Source: Takakia lepidozioides (taxonomy: Eukaryota; Streptophyta; Takakiopsida; Takakiales; Takakiaceae). Taken from it: a stretch of DNA of 60,000 bases. Both the position numbers and the translations under genes were made by a program. Position 1 is the stretch's first letter. Each line of letters begins with the position of its first letter. The notes under the pieces are model-generated. The model saw only the letters and a list, made by a program, of their open reading frames with translations. It did no database searches and had not been told where the DNA came from. The stretch covers positions 63,986,001 to 64,046,000 of the forward strand of contig CM060733.1 of NCBI GenBank assembly GCA_030704615.1, given 5' to 3'. Positions 28,725 to 40,419 of the stretch are shown piece by piece.

Positions 28725-29051
28725 TGTTGGAATTCGACAGAGAATAGAGATAAAAGATGAACTGATTACTGAGAACTCTCCACCCAACCATAGGACCACA
28801 ACAAGCTGTGTCCACCCTCCGAGCTCTCCCTATTTATACTCAAAGTCTAATCCAGAAATAGCTGAGATAACTATAACATAACTCCATGCTTTTACTTAAG
28901 ATATCTCCACCTGCTATCCCGGTACAATGACTTGAGTCACTAATAACTGAAGCTAACTTTAGCTATCTTTTAGCTAACCGAGGCTTATCTCTATTGTTAA
29001 CTGTGACTTGTCAGTATGTCTGGTTGTAGATTTGTTTAATTACTTCCAACA
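28725..29051 (-). repeat. Copia 5' LTR
   Basis: 327 bp, the partner of 25282-25608; same TGTTGGAA…TTCCAACA ends. Confidence 0.95.
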
Positions 29052-29056
29052 GAAAA
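29052..29056. repeat. Copia target-site duplication, right (GAAAA)
   Basis: This is the partner of 25277-25281, directly after the TTCCAACA end of the LTR. Confidence 0.85.
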
Positions 29057-29753
29057 AGCACAGGGAGGGAAGAGAAAGCAAACGGAAGACGCGCAAGAAA
29101 CCAAAAATACAAGTCGACAGGAGAAGGCAAGACAGGGAGGGAAGAGAAAGAAGGAAAAAACACAAGTCCAAGGAGACGTGGAATGAAAGTCACTGGCGCA
29201 TCCAACCATCCATTTCAATTAAAGTACACGTGTCAATAATCCACAAACCCACAACGGGGTTTAAGTTCATGCCAAGTGCAACTACCAGTTCAAACTAAAC
29301 CAAAAATAGTGGGGCGAGTGACTACAGCAAGTTCTGAAGAACAACTTTATATTAGTCATGAAAAAACTGCACTGCAGTCCAACACACAACTTGGAGTCCA
29401 ACTTCACAACTGCGCAGTTGGACTACCAAGAGCTTCAAAATCATGCCTACATTGAAAATGGACGGTGCCAACCGTCCATGGCAATGGCGACTTGCACCCT
29501 CTGCACCACAATTGAAGGTCGTTCGGCTGAATTTTCGGCCGTTGCTCGCCGGTGCATCTTACTCAGTACTACCATCAGCACGTATTACACCATGGAGTGA
29601 GTGTAGACAAACATAGCAATACGCTCGATTTAACTCCTCGCAATCACACGTGTAGCCACAACAGAAAAGACTGTTACTTGCGAAAGAAGCAATGCACCTC
29701 CAACCCACATGTATTATGTCATATTGAATAAAGCAATGCACGGGTCTAATCCC
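29057..29753. other. No gene recognised
   Basis: A purine-rich stretch (29057-29180) resembling the left flank of the copia is followed by ordinary unique-looking sequence. There is nothing I can assign. Confidence 0.4.
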
Positions 29754-30088
29754 TTAAATCACCTGTGTCACTGATCTCTCATGCACCAAGTGGACATGGA
29801 AGGCCCAGTATTTTGTCACTGCGTACTCGTACAGCAGTGGGTACTTCTTTCCAACCCGCAGAAGCTTCTTGGTGCAAGCGGCAAGTCGGGCGAATTCGGG
29901 CACCTGCGACGATGCACTCCACTTTGCCCCATCCAATGCAGGAAAATGTAGAGGACCTTCTCATTATGCTTACTAATTCTGCGTTCCTCCTCCCGAAGTA
30001 GTGCAACTTCGGCAGCGAACTCGTTCTTCACTCTCTCCATGTGACGCAGCCTGGCCCGGGTATAAGCGGTCTTCAAATGCCGAGGCAT
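29754..30088 (-). CDS. Small unrecognised ORF pair (possible two-exon gene)
   Basis: ATG at 30088-30086 opens a basic, coiled-coil-like stretch (RARLRHMERVKNEFAAEVALLREEERRISKHNEK). One frame over, from about 29936, a sensible continuation reads VPEFARLAACTKKLLRVGKKYPLLYEYAVTKYWAF to a stop at 29754. A 55-base segment between AAG|GT and CAG|GT could be a very short intron, or this is a frameshift. Family and function are unknown. Confidence 0.3.
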
Positions 30089-30799
30089 TGTAAAAGAGAA
30101 AGATAGAAGACAGATACACGGAGAAAAGACAAAAGAGAAAAGAGCAAGAGAGGTAAGAGCGAATCGGAGGATGGAGCGGATTCAGACTATACTTAAGCAA
30201 GGATGGTGGCTGCGTGCACCTTCCCGCCATGGGCGCCTGTGAACGGAACGGTGGAACGGTGAGCCGCCATCCAACTCCGTTATGGAGTTCCAGTCTCTGC
30301 CTTTCAAACGAGTCCAATTCACACAATTGCGCCCTCCTCATGCGCTTTCTTGCTTCTTCGGTTCTTTGCCTTTCACAGGATTCCGTTCAGCACTCATTCC
30401 ACACTCATTTACACTCATTCTTTTCATACTCAGGAGTTCAGGATGCAGTTCAGTTTCTCCCCCATGCACATCGGGTGTGGGACGAGAATGAGGAACAAGG
30501 AGTCGAGGGTGAGGTTCTAGAAGGTCGTGGCACAAAGAGGGTGATGTCCCCTCTACTTCATGATGCAGCACATGACTATGTGCTGAACAACACCAAAACC
30601 ACGACAGCTTGGAGACAGTAAGTGACCCCCTCTGTCGTAGCAGCTGCCAGCCGAGTTTTATGGCATATGGAATCACCCATACTGTCCAAAGTCGTTTTGT
30701 TGACTATGTTGAGTCTTTTCATGACTTGGGAGTCGTCTAGCTGAGAACACTGCAGGGTGGTTGTTGACTTGCATGATTCGACTGCGTTACGCAGCTATG

Positions 30800-31779
30800 T
30801 TTATGTGGCCTGCAAATGTTGTGCTTGTGGTGTGCTGACGGGCTTGGCTTGTTTGGCTGTTTTCCCATTATATTTCCTGGTGAGACAGGAAATATGCAGC
30901 GGAGAAAGAGCGTCGGGCAGCCGAACGCGCCACATTTGCAAGAGCATGGCGGAGGGGTCGGAGGGATCGGAGGACACGGGCATCCCCTGTGGAGTATCCC
31001 AACAATGGCAGAGTTGGAGCCGTTCGCAGTATGGGTGAGGGCAGCGATTGCGGCATATCCCTCTGAGAATGAGGTAGAGGACAAAGATATGATATATCTT
31101 TCGTTCCCCCCCCCTTTTGACTGTCACCTCGTACCGGTCAATGAAAGCATATGGGAACCACTACAGGGTGGATGATGAAGATTCTCCTGTCCTCGTGACT
31201 TTTGATAGCGGGGTTGCTGTCGTTTTTACACAGGAGAGCAGGAGCAGTGCACGAGACAGGAATCCTGTCACATCTCCTTTACAATACGTGGGAGTCATAA
31301 AAGAAATTCTGAAACTTGACTATGGCCATGAAGTAGAACCCATTGTGTTCCGGTGTTCTTGGGTGAGATGCAACATGGTGGGAGAAAATGCCACCATGAA
31401 AAGAGATGAATATGGTTTGCTGATGGCTGAATTTGGAAGATTGTTACCCGAGCATGAGGAGCCTTTCACTTTTCCTTCCCAAGTAGAACAAGTGTTCTTT
31501 TCAGATTGCCCACGAGCACCGGGGTGGAAGGCTGTCATCCACAAGGATCCTCGAGCTCGAAGAGTAGTAGCAGATGTGAACGAGGTCGACATTGGGGAGA
31601 ATGCGGACTTTGTGGGTTTAAGGGAACCTCCGAATTTGCTGGATATGGTACAACCAACGTGTTTAGAAGGTGCTGTTGAATTGACGGCTGAAGAGATTGC
31701 CGAGGCACAAAACTGTTCTGCTGGAGTTTTGGAGGACAATACTGTAGGACAGTGGAGCGACTCCGATGGAGACTGAAAG
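30800..31779 (+). pseudogene. CACTA-type transposon protein fragment (DUF4216)
   Basis: The main frame (31117-31776) contains a DUF4216 domain as found in plant CACTA/En-Spm transposase genes: SYRSMKAYGNHYRV, LQYVGVIKEILKLDYG, FRCSWV, DEYGLLMAEFGRLL, EPFTFPSQVEQVFFSD and GWKAVIHKDPRARRVV. The product would end in an acidic tail (QWSDSDGD). There is no ATG at its start: upstream coding-like sequence (AVWVRAAIAAYPSENEVEDKDMIYLSF, 31020-31105) lies in another frame, with the break at a run of nine C at about 31106-31114. The upstream transposase (DUF4218) domain is absent. No CACTA terminal repeats were found nearby. Confidence 0.8.
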
Positions 31780-32780
31780 CACATGAGCAGTAACGTGCTT
31801 TCCCCTACATAATGAAGACAGTTTTTGGGTGAACTCTTCCCTTGGTCCTATGTAATTATCCAGTCTGTTATGGACTTTGCATTTTTAGTCCACTTATGTG
31901 ACAGAATTCCAGATTGGTTCTGTATGCTTTAGATCAAGAATTTCAGATTGGTTCCTTGTGCTTTAAGAGTTGGAGTTGCAGATTGGATCCTTAAGCTCCT
32001 GAGTTTCCTGTCCACCATTTTCATTTTGTAAAATCAAGTTTCTTCACATCCATCACACTACCATAACATTTGAAGGCCGAATCTTTCCAATAGTGGTCAT
32101 GGTGTAAGATGTACAACGTAGTAGCTCCCTCTTAGACAACATTCCGCTGGGATTTCTTTTAAGCTTGACATGGCAGCGTTCAGTTCAGATCCCACACCTC
32201 AAGTCCATGAGCATGAGGGTTCATGACACTCAGATACCAGCCCCTCTCCCAGAAGTACCAGTAGCACACAATCAACTTCGCATAAGGTACTGGCATGGAA
32301 CAAGGTATTCCAATGTTTGCAAACATAAACCTTTCTTTCAAATGTGAGGGGCTCAATGCGACAGAGGGGTTTTACTGAAGTGAGAAATGGATAGTCAAGG
32401 ACCAGACTCCGTTGGTGTGGAAATTACAATATGTAATGTAATCAAGCAAGGAAGAAACAGCATATATATGTACATAGCAAGTCTCAATGGAAGCACACTG
32501 ATCCAGTCAGAACTTTGGAAAGAAAACAACCTTGGATAATTTCTTAGCAAAGCAAATCTTAGGAGGGTATCATGTTGCAGGGAAACAAACAAACGGGTGA
32601 TAACATGAGATGTCTTGATCCATTAGAGGGGTCGGTTGCTGAAATGAGCAGAAGTACAAGTAGCACAGACTGAATTAAGCATATGGTTCTGGCATGGAAC
32701 TAGGTATTCCAATATTTGCAAACCTAAGCCTCACTTTGAAAAGTTTGATGACAAGAGCCACTTACACCCTGGGATGATTT
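31780..32780. other. Non-coding, with a diverged direct repeat
   Basis: There is no gene. The segments 32255-32345 and 32645-32745 share GTACTGGCATGGAACAAGG-like and TATTCCAATRTTTGCAAAC phrases, an imperfect direct repeat about 390 bases apart. CAGATTGGTTC-type phrases recur at 31905-31990. Confidence 0.4.
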
Positions 32781-32789
32781 TAACAAAGG

Positions 32790-33863
32790 CCATCGAGTGA
32801 GGTTTGCAGATCATAAATGTGATCCATGTCCTCCCCGTATGTGTCACTTGATGGCCTGCCTAAATAAAAAGGAATGACTAGTCTCATTTTGCAATGCGCA
32901 TTCCTGCTTGGACACCGCAAACTTGGGCATTGTTGCTTACGAGCCTCGGCGTATTTGGCCACCCCCACAGCCACCATGACAGCCCTCACACAGGCCTGTT
33001 CTTTCAGGCCGTTTGGTGCCTCCACATATGCTGGTCGGCTCACCTGCAACCATTTATGTTGCTGCCACCTTGGTGATGAAAGGATCCCTAGGTTCAACTT
33101 TCAGCTTGCTTATGGACATGATGAATTGTTCACATGTCATCTTTAAGCTGTTCTCGAGCTCCTTCTTTGCATCTGTTTGATAGTCCAAAACACCGGATGA
33201 AAATGTGTGAGCCAGGGACTGACTGCTCCATAATGATTGCTGACCTTTGAATATGCGGCGCAAATGCTCCAGCAAGTGTGTGGAATCTATCTCCTTGTGT
33301 GTTACAGAAAAATCTATGTCAAAGGGTGCGATCTGTTCCTGGAGTATCAGCAGATGCTTGATGACAAAAAGTTCTCCATCCATTTGAGAAGATCGCCTCT
33401 CTATCAATTTGCTCACACGTTGAATGGATGCAGAACACATACCAATAGCATCCTGTGCAAGACAGGTAAAAATTGCAGGCTCCAGACAGCGGTACAGCTT
33501 GGAGAGAGCCGATAAAGTTTTCTCCAATGGTGGGTACCAGGTTGCATACAAATCTCTTCCCTCCTCCTCATTCCCAGAGGCTGATGCAGCACTTTGCTCC
33601 AGTTTAGCTGGAAAGTCAAGATCCTCTTCAGATGGAAGGTAGTTGGCAAGCACATCCCGCATGTGTGTCTAGGCAGGAAAGGTGAGCCTTTTTTGGACAT
33701 CCGCAAGGGTTCGTAAGACAGTCGGATGCACCCCTGCCACCCCAAATGCTCATGAAGCACCTCTGCTTTGAGAGTATGTACAACCTCACAAAGTCGATCC
33801 AAGTCTGCCTCATGGATAAACCGTGCAGAGTGTCATAAGGCACTGTACACAGGGGGTCACATC
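32790..33863 (-). pseudogene. COG3: COG3 pseudogene copy 2 (C-terminal half)
   Basis: This is homologous to the C-terminal half of COG3/Sec34, a subunit of the conserved oligomeric Golgi tethering complex for retrograde vesicle traffic. It begins abruptly at a 'TVYSALxxTL'-like stretch (33863). Well-preserved blocks are [59 protein letters not shown] and [16 protein letters not shown], then [10 protein letters not shown] and [20 protein letters not shown] to [10 protein letters not shown]. Only a short, uncertain tail follows (GLKEQA…). Frameshifts at 33.65 kb and after 33.07 kb disable it. About 0.8 kb (33077-33863) is shared with copy 1 at 35187-36010. Confidence 0.85.
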
Positions 33864-35186
33864 TCGTTCAGCCACAGTGTTGAACACTCCCTTCGCATCC
33901 TCGATGCACCCACATTTTGCATACATGTCCACCTGCCTTATTGTTCACAATGACATTTGGTACAATTCCAGCTCTGAAGATGTCGCCGTGGACCTTTCCC
34001 CTTTTCCAGAGCTGCCAGGGCAGTGTTCAGAATGACATCTGGTTCAATTCAGCTTTGATGATATCCCCATGCACCTCTTTGCCCTTGTGCAGGGCTGCCA
34101 GGCTTGCACAAGCATTGCGAATGCACACAAACATGATGTGGCCAGGCTTCACCCCTTCCCCCATCATTTGATCGGAGGTCTCCAAAGCCTCCATCCCACC
34201 ACCCTGCTGTGCATACCCTGCAAGCATCGCACTCCATGACACCACATCTAGTTCAGCATAGCGTTGAACACTCCCTTCGCATCCTCGATGCACCCACCTC
34301 TTGCATACATGTCCACCAGGGTATTGTTCAGAATGTCATTTGGTACATTTCCAGCTCTGAAGGTGTTGCCCTGGACGTCTTTCCCCTTTCCCCAGAGCTG
34401 CCAGGGCAGTGTTCAGAATGACATCTGGTTCAATTCAGCTTTGATGATATCCCCATGCACCTCTTTGCCCTTGTGCAGGGCTGCCAGGCTTGCACAAGCA
34501 TTGCGAATGCACACAAACATGTTGTGGCCAGGCTTCACCCCTTCCCCCATCATTTGATCGGAAGTCTCCAAAGCCTCCATCCCACCACCCTGCTGTGCAT
34601 ACCCTGCAAGCATCGCACTCCACGACACCACAACTAGTTCAGCATAGTGTTGAACACTCCCTTCGCATCCTCGATGAACCCACCTCTTGCATACATGTCC
34701 ACCAGGGTATTGTTCAGAATGTCATTTGGTACATTTCCAGCTCTGAAGATGTTGCCCTGGACGTCTTTCCCCTTTCCCCAGAGCTGCCAGGGCAGTGTCC
34801 AGAATGACATTTGGTACAATTCACGCTTTGATGATATCCCCATGCACCTCTTTGCCCTTGTCGAGGGCTGCCAGGCTTGCACAAGCATTGCAAATGCACA
34901 GAAACATGATGTGGTTGGGCTTCACCCCTTCCCCCATCATTTGATCATAGGTCTCCAAAGCCTCCAACCCACATCCCTGCAAGCATCGTACTCGACAACA
35001 CCATATCCCGTTCAGCCGGAGTGTTGAACACTCCCTTCGCATCCTCGATGCACCCACCTCTTCCATACATGTCCACCAGGGTATTGTTCAGAATGACAAT
35101 TGGTACAATTCCCGCTTTGATGGTATCCCCATGCACCTCTTTGCCCTTGTCCAGGGCTGCCAGGCTTGCAGAAGCATTGCAAATGA
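33864..35186 (-). repeat. Tandem array of four PPR-fragment units (about 385 bp each)
   Basis: The marker CCTCGATG recurs at 33899, 34283, 34669 and 35043 (spacing 384, 386, 374). Each unit encodes, on the minus strand, pentatricopeptide-like repeats: NTLVDMYARGG.IEDAKGVFN, DVVSWSAMLAGYAQQGGG, MEALETSDQMMGEGVKPGH and NACASLAALHKGKEVHGDIIKA. These are typical of plant organellar RNA-editing/processing PPR proteins. No unit forms a continuous PPR protein and stops occur in each. The array lies exactly between the two COG3 segments, so its ends join COG3 coding sequence on both sides. It is a rearranged fragment, not a gene. Confidence 0.85.
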
Positions 35187-37109
35187 AAAGGATCCCTAGG
35201 TTCAAGCGTCAGCTTGGTTGTGGCCATGATGAATTGTTCACATGTCATCTTTAAGCTCTTTTCGAGCTCCTTCTTTGCATCTATTTTGATAGTCCAAAAC
35301 ACGGGATGAACAGGTGCGAGCCAGGGACTGAGTGCTCCATAACGATGGCTGACCTCCGAATATGTGGCGCAAATGCTCCAGCAAGTGTGTGAAATGTAAA
35401 TTCTCTTCCAGAGTATATAAAGGAAATTCTCCCCGACATTCGTGACCCCTCTCCAGTGTGCATTCCAGCCACACAATTGCGTTCTGTTCCCGGAGTATCA
35501 GTAGATGCTTGATGACAGACAGTTGTCCGTCCATTTGAGAAGATCGCCTCTCTATCAATTTGCTGGCACGCTGAATGGGTGCAGAACATATACCGATATC
35601 ATCCTAGGCAAGACCAGTAAAAATTGCAGGCTCCAGACAGCGGTATAGCTTGGAGAGAGCCAATAAAGTTTTCTCCAATGGTGGGTACCAGGTTCCATAC
35701 AAATGTCTTCCCTCCTCCTCATTCCCAGAGGCAGATGCAGTACTTTGCTCTAGTTTAGCTGGAAAGTCAAGGTCCTCTGCTGATGGAAGGTAGTGGGCAA
35801 CCTCATCCCGCATGTGTGTCTAGGCAGGAAAGGTGAGCTGTTCTTGGACATCCGCAAGGGTTCATAAGATAGTCGGATGCACCCCTGCCACAGATTCTCG
35901 CCCCCTCCCCAAATGCTCATCAAGCACCTTTGCTTTCAGAATATCTACAACCTCACAAAGTCGATCTACGTCTGCATCATGGAGATGGTGCCTGCCAGAG
36001 TGTCATAGAGCACCGTACACAGGGAGACAACAAGTGGGGCCAGGTTAGAGGGATTCCCAGATGAGACTGGGAAGAAGTGATCAAACAGTTGATGCTCTAG
36101 CTGCCATACCTGCATTAGGTGAGCACAGCCCGATCTGGTCAACGCAGGCAATGGCTCTTCGTTTGCATAGTCACCAATCCGCTGCGACACCACCCCTTGT
36201 ACCAAACCAAGACGCTGCTCACAATACAATGAATAACAATCTGTCAGCACTTGACTGTACTCCTTCCGCGTCGCTCTGCTGTCGATCTCTTCCATCAGCG
36301 CTTTCAGCTCACTTGCAGCAGCTTTGAAGCGCACATGGAGTACAGACGTCTCTGACGCTTCCGCGATGGAGATTCTGCCGTTTCCACCTAAACTGTCTTT
36401 GACAGCCGCCTGGACCTACCAAAGCTGATTCCTATTTCAGAACTGTGAGTACATGTGTCCGCACACTTGCAAGTGCGCGCGATTGAAGTTGTTTGTACTT
36501 GACAGATAGACACTGAAATCTGCATACTGTGGATTGTTGGCTACATAGGCTCGCATGAAATTGCGTCGCTATATTTTCAAGTTCGTCAAAGTAGTTGAGC
36601 TTCCTCCGGAGGGCATCAGCACAGTCGTTCAGCCCCACCTTCTCCATCACCAATCGCTCGCTCGCATCATGCAGCATTCTTGTTTTGGTGGCAACATGCA
36701 GATGTTGGGCTTGCAGATCATCGAACATACCCAGTGTGCCATCCACATGAACCAGAATCTCATCACAAGTCTCCAGATGTCATGTTAAAGTGTTGACATA
36801 CTGGCGGTTCTTCTCTTCAGTCTCTGGCTTCATGGCAGTCTCTAAATCCATGTGCCACTTATAGAATTGATGCCGGCTGATGAGCTGAACGAGGTCAGTT
36901 GCCAGGGATCCGGCGAAGATGTGCTCGTATGTCGATTGAGAAGGCATAGGTCTCTCTACTCGAGCATGAGCGAAGGCCATATTTGCCGCTTGATGTGGCT
37001 CTGCCCGCGATGCGTTCTGTTCCCAAGTGGATGCAAATCTGTACCCTCGAGACACAGCTCCAGAGCATGGCTGCGTTTGGCGTTGAACAAGGCCATTCCT
37101 GCTCGCCAT
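35187..37109 (-). pseudogene. COG3: COG3 pseudogene copy 1 (N-terminal to middle), intronless
   Basis: ATG at 37109-37107 opens a COG3-like N-terminus (GAVSRGYRFASTWEQNA, then QFYKWHMDLETAMKPETEEKNRQYVNTLT). In-frame TGA at 36782-36780 is followed in the same frame by HLETCDEIL…FDDLQAQHLHVATKT, LNYFDELENIATQFH and KQLQSRALASVRTHVLTVLK, then a TAG. The next frame has [34 protein letters not shown] and [24 protein letters not shown], followed by [39 protein letters not shown] and further blocks to EPRDPF at 35187. Plant COG3 genes have introns, but none interrupt these blocks, which suggests a processed copy. Several stops and at least five frame changes make it nonfunctional. It is truncated at 35187 by the PPR array. 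Confidence 0.88.
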
Positions 37110-37589
37110 CTCTCTCCAACATTCTCCACAACAATCTAAAAATGCCTCCTTCTAAATTCGTCCGCACACTTTGGAAATTGGGGCTGCGACGATTAGCACC
37201 CTGCTGTTTTGAGTGTTCCCTAGATGGAGGCATATCTGATCGTTTCAATATCTAATCGTGGAGGTGTCCGCCATCGCGGGACTAGTGCCTCGCACTGGTA
37301 GTTACGTGAAACTACCATGCTCGCTTCCTCGACATAAGGGAGTATCGCGTTCTGTATACAAATTCGTTATTATACATAAGAAATAATGCCATATAGGTTA
37401 CAATTAATAAAAATGTTCCCGGGGAATCCAACCAGCAGTCGTCAAAACAACTCCAATTTACCATAATATTAAAAATATTTATTTTCCTATTTTTTGGATA
37501 TGGACGTATAAGTCGGCGCCAAACCCGTAGTGCTCTTGGTGACTTCTGGTCGTCATCCGGCGTGCCGACCTGGCCGAAATTTGCCTCCA

Positions 37590-37960
37590 CAATGTGGTAA
37601 TGTGTATTATTAATTATATATTTTGTATAGTCGTTCTTGTTGAAATTCTTGCTCTTCTACGGCGGCGGACCTTCCAGCGGACTGGGCAAACCCTCCAGCA
37701 AACTCTACAGGTGGACTCTACGTGCAGATTGGACTAGATTGCAGAGTGGATCCTCTCCAAGGGACTCTGCAAAGTTGGTGGACCCTTAGGAGACTCTCGA
37801 GAATAGACGAGACTATCCATTTGACCCTCCGGCGGACTAGATGGGCATTGGGCTTATGAGCTGAAGCCATGGGCCGTACTGGCGGGGCCCATAGGCGCAT
37901 TGAAGACGATATTATCTTAAAATGAGAGCCTTAACCTATTGCTTCATTAATCCAACCAAG
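37590..37960 (+). repeat. Interspersed repeat, plus-oriented copy (relative of 43700-44265)
   Basis: It contains AATGTGTATTATTAATTATATATTTTGT at the left and GGGCTTATGAGCTGAAGCC-ATGGGCCGTACTGGCGGGGCCCAT near 37850-37890, followed by an AAAATGAG-type A-rich end. The same two blocks occur on the minus strand at 43770-44165. Between them is a short GGCGGACCTTCCAGCGGACT segment matching the minisatellite of the other copy. Confidence 0.6.
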
Positions 37961-39389
37961 TGACGTGGAAACAACAATTGTATTTTTTTATCCTTTTTGT
38001 TATGAAGGTATGCATGTGTGGGTCTTTGCATTCCCATTGACGAGATAGGCTCCTACTTTGATAGGCATAATCTGCTGCCAAGGAATGTGGAATTTAGAGT
38101 AGGTGGAAGAATATTCCTGTACGCATACCACATAGCGTTAGCTTACATAATCAGATTACAATGGTTTTTAAAGCCGTGGATGATCAATGTCATCAACTGC
38201 CCCAATTGATGTGCACTATGAGTCGTTAGATCAGTCGTGGAAATTTCACGGCTCAGCGGAGCTCTCGTCTATTTATCAATGTTTGATGCCCCTCTTAGAA
38301 GCCCAAACGTCAGAGTCTATGCTACTGAGGAAACGCCACTTATAGACGGACCAATCGTTGACCACTTTGCTTCTTCGATCTGAGTCTCCTGTTCATGTTG
38401 TTGGTCGGATATATGTATACCTACATATATAGATATGTTTGTGGTTCGATATGGGTATTCATAGATATATGTTGTTAGTGCGGGGGCTCAAATGCAGTGT
38501 TGATCAACAGACAACCACTAAAGTATGGAATATAGTGTCTTATGCAATGGAGATGAATAGATAAAGAATGGGGTGAAATGCATGTGATGTCAGAAAATGT
38601 GGGTGGAGGGAGGATCATATCGGCAAACATAACAGCTCCAAAACCCGCCTCCGTTCACTGCACAGTTCGTCAAAGGAGAAAGGGAGATGACAATCATCCA
38701 TGGCGGAGCATTTTTGGGGGAAGAGTAAAAGGAGTGGCAGGCATGAAAGATCCGTCTGATGAGAAAGGAAGGTTGGTGGGCCATTTTGATGTGATCCAAA
38801 GCACAATCCCATTACTTCACCCTATGAGGAGTGTAGCTATCCACGTGATGCCTCACATCCAGATTTTCTTTTTAAATTTTTTTAAAGCATCCTCAAATGC
38901 TCAATAAGTAACAATATTTGAACCCAGAGAGAGAATATGTGCGTGAAACTAATTATAAAGAAGGGGGGTCACGACGGTTCACCTCAATAGCCTTTGAAAA
39001 ACGCCAAAACAAAATCTGGCGAAACCAGCTGTAGGGCAAGGGTGGTTGGATGAGAAGTTTAGCCAACGGTTTATCGCCACGCGTCGAATCTAGAAGCATC
39101 CACAAAATGGGGCCGGTTCATAGTTAACCAGGAGTGATGGCAGCCGATACATGCGGAAGGTTTGAACGATGACGGATGATAACTTTCTTTCATCCAAGTA
39201 CCAACTTCATCATTCAGACGCCTACTGGCGTCTGCACAAATCTCACCTTCTATTAACATATACTTGCCATTGGAAGATAATAGGAATAATGTAAGAACTT
39301 AATGCACACATGCAACCTTTGATAGGATGGTTAGAGTTTCCGGCATGTCAAATCTTCCCCACCCTCTCTTGAGAGTGACATGGAATTGA

Positions 39390-39530
39390 AGGAGTGTCAA
39401 CTCCAGTCGGGGTTACACTGGGTTGTACGATGAGGTGTGTAACTCCACCTAGGGTCACATCGGGTTACACGACGAGGTGTGTAACTCCACTCGGGGTTAC
39501 ACAGAATGGAACTCCAATCGGTGTAACCCA
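39390..39530. repeat. Degenerate tandem repeat, about 50-bp unit
   Basis: The phrase GAGGTGTGTAACTCCAC…GGGTTACAC recurs at about 39430 and 39475, with further shorter copies of AACTCCA.TCGG.GTTACAC at 39396 and 39503, and GGGGTTACA up to 39645. There are two and a half units plus decayed ones. Confidence 0.65.
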
Positions 39531-40419
39531 CATTTAGTCTCGAAATTTGACTAAGTCCAAATGTGGCTAAGTATAAAATGGACTTACATGAGAAAGCGGG
39601 GTTACAAAGGGTTACACCAATTGGAGGATTACATCAACCGGGGTTACACTACAAAACCCTGACATCAAGAATCAAACCCTAAATCTCTCCACCTGCATTG
39701 CCATCACCTAACCATCATAGTACCCACCACAGCTTACACCCCATTCGGATTCTTGAGTATTTATTAGTGAAACTAAGGGTAAGAGGGGGTGGGGAGGATT
39801 TGACAGGGGGGGGGGGGCAGAGGAGCCCGGGTTGTCGGGAATCTGACGAAAGTACTATCAGATCACATGCGTCCATTAAGTTCTTACATTATTCCTATTG
39901 TCTTCCCTTGCCATTGTTTGACTTTTGCGTTCATAGTCAGCCCCAATATTTAGAATTTCCCATGTCTTTTTGAATATGACGGTCACAATTCACTTTTGAA
40001 AAAAAAAGACCTTTTTAAGTAGATAGCAGTATATTAAATTTATCCATAAAATGAGCCTGAGTTTTGGTACCCTGAGTTCCTCATTTCATCCTGTGTTTGA
40101 GTAAATCCGCAAAGTACTGGGCACAAAGTCAGAAAAGAGGGTACCAAATCAAAAACAGGGGATGAGGGCAATGGCTGCTATGGAACAACCAACCTCCGAC
40201 CGTTTCCCTATGTCTTGGCAGTTTGGTCCCCTGTTTTTTTGTAATGGACCCTCACGTCCTCAGTTTTGGGTCTCATGCCCAGTTTTAGCCAAACTCAGGG
40301 TGCTCATGCCGAGTTTGGGACCCTTTATGGATAACTTTATTGTTGACAGTGGGATTTGGTCATTCAGATGTTTCGCCTGTCCACTGACATCCAACTTGCA
40401 CAAAAGCTTTGTTGGATGG

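Larger units (their letters stand above)
25282..29051 (-). mobile_element. Ty1/copia retrotransposon, RT-deleted
   Basis: It has two 327-bp LTRs (25282-25608 and 28725-29051), a 5-bp target duplication GAAAA (25277-25281, 29052-29056), a tRNA-Met-type primer-binding site at 28724-28708 and a polypurine tract at 25617-25609. Gag with zinc knuckle, protease, integrase and RNase H are recognisable on the minus strand in copia order (integrase before RT/RNase H). The reverse transcriptase between integrase and RNase H is missing. About ten LTR differences are visible, so it is older than the DNMT gypsy. It cannot move on its own, but its cis signals are complete and it could have moved using proteins supplied in trans. 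Confidence 0.95.

Noticed and set aside
29754-30341. Host gene with several exons on the minus strand
   Set aside because: Only a small coiled-coil-like piece reads well and no family can be named; listed at low confidence only.
34000-35200. A PPR protein gene on the minus strand
   Set aside because: No unit remains open through several motifs and both ends run into COG3 sequence.
39390-39650. CRISPR-like array
   Set aside because: The repeats are degenerate, spacers are not of constant length, and this is a plant nuclear context.
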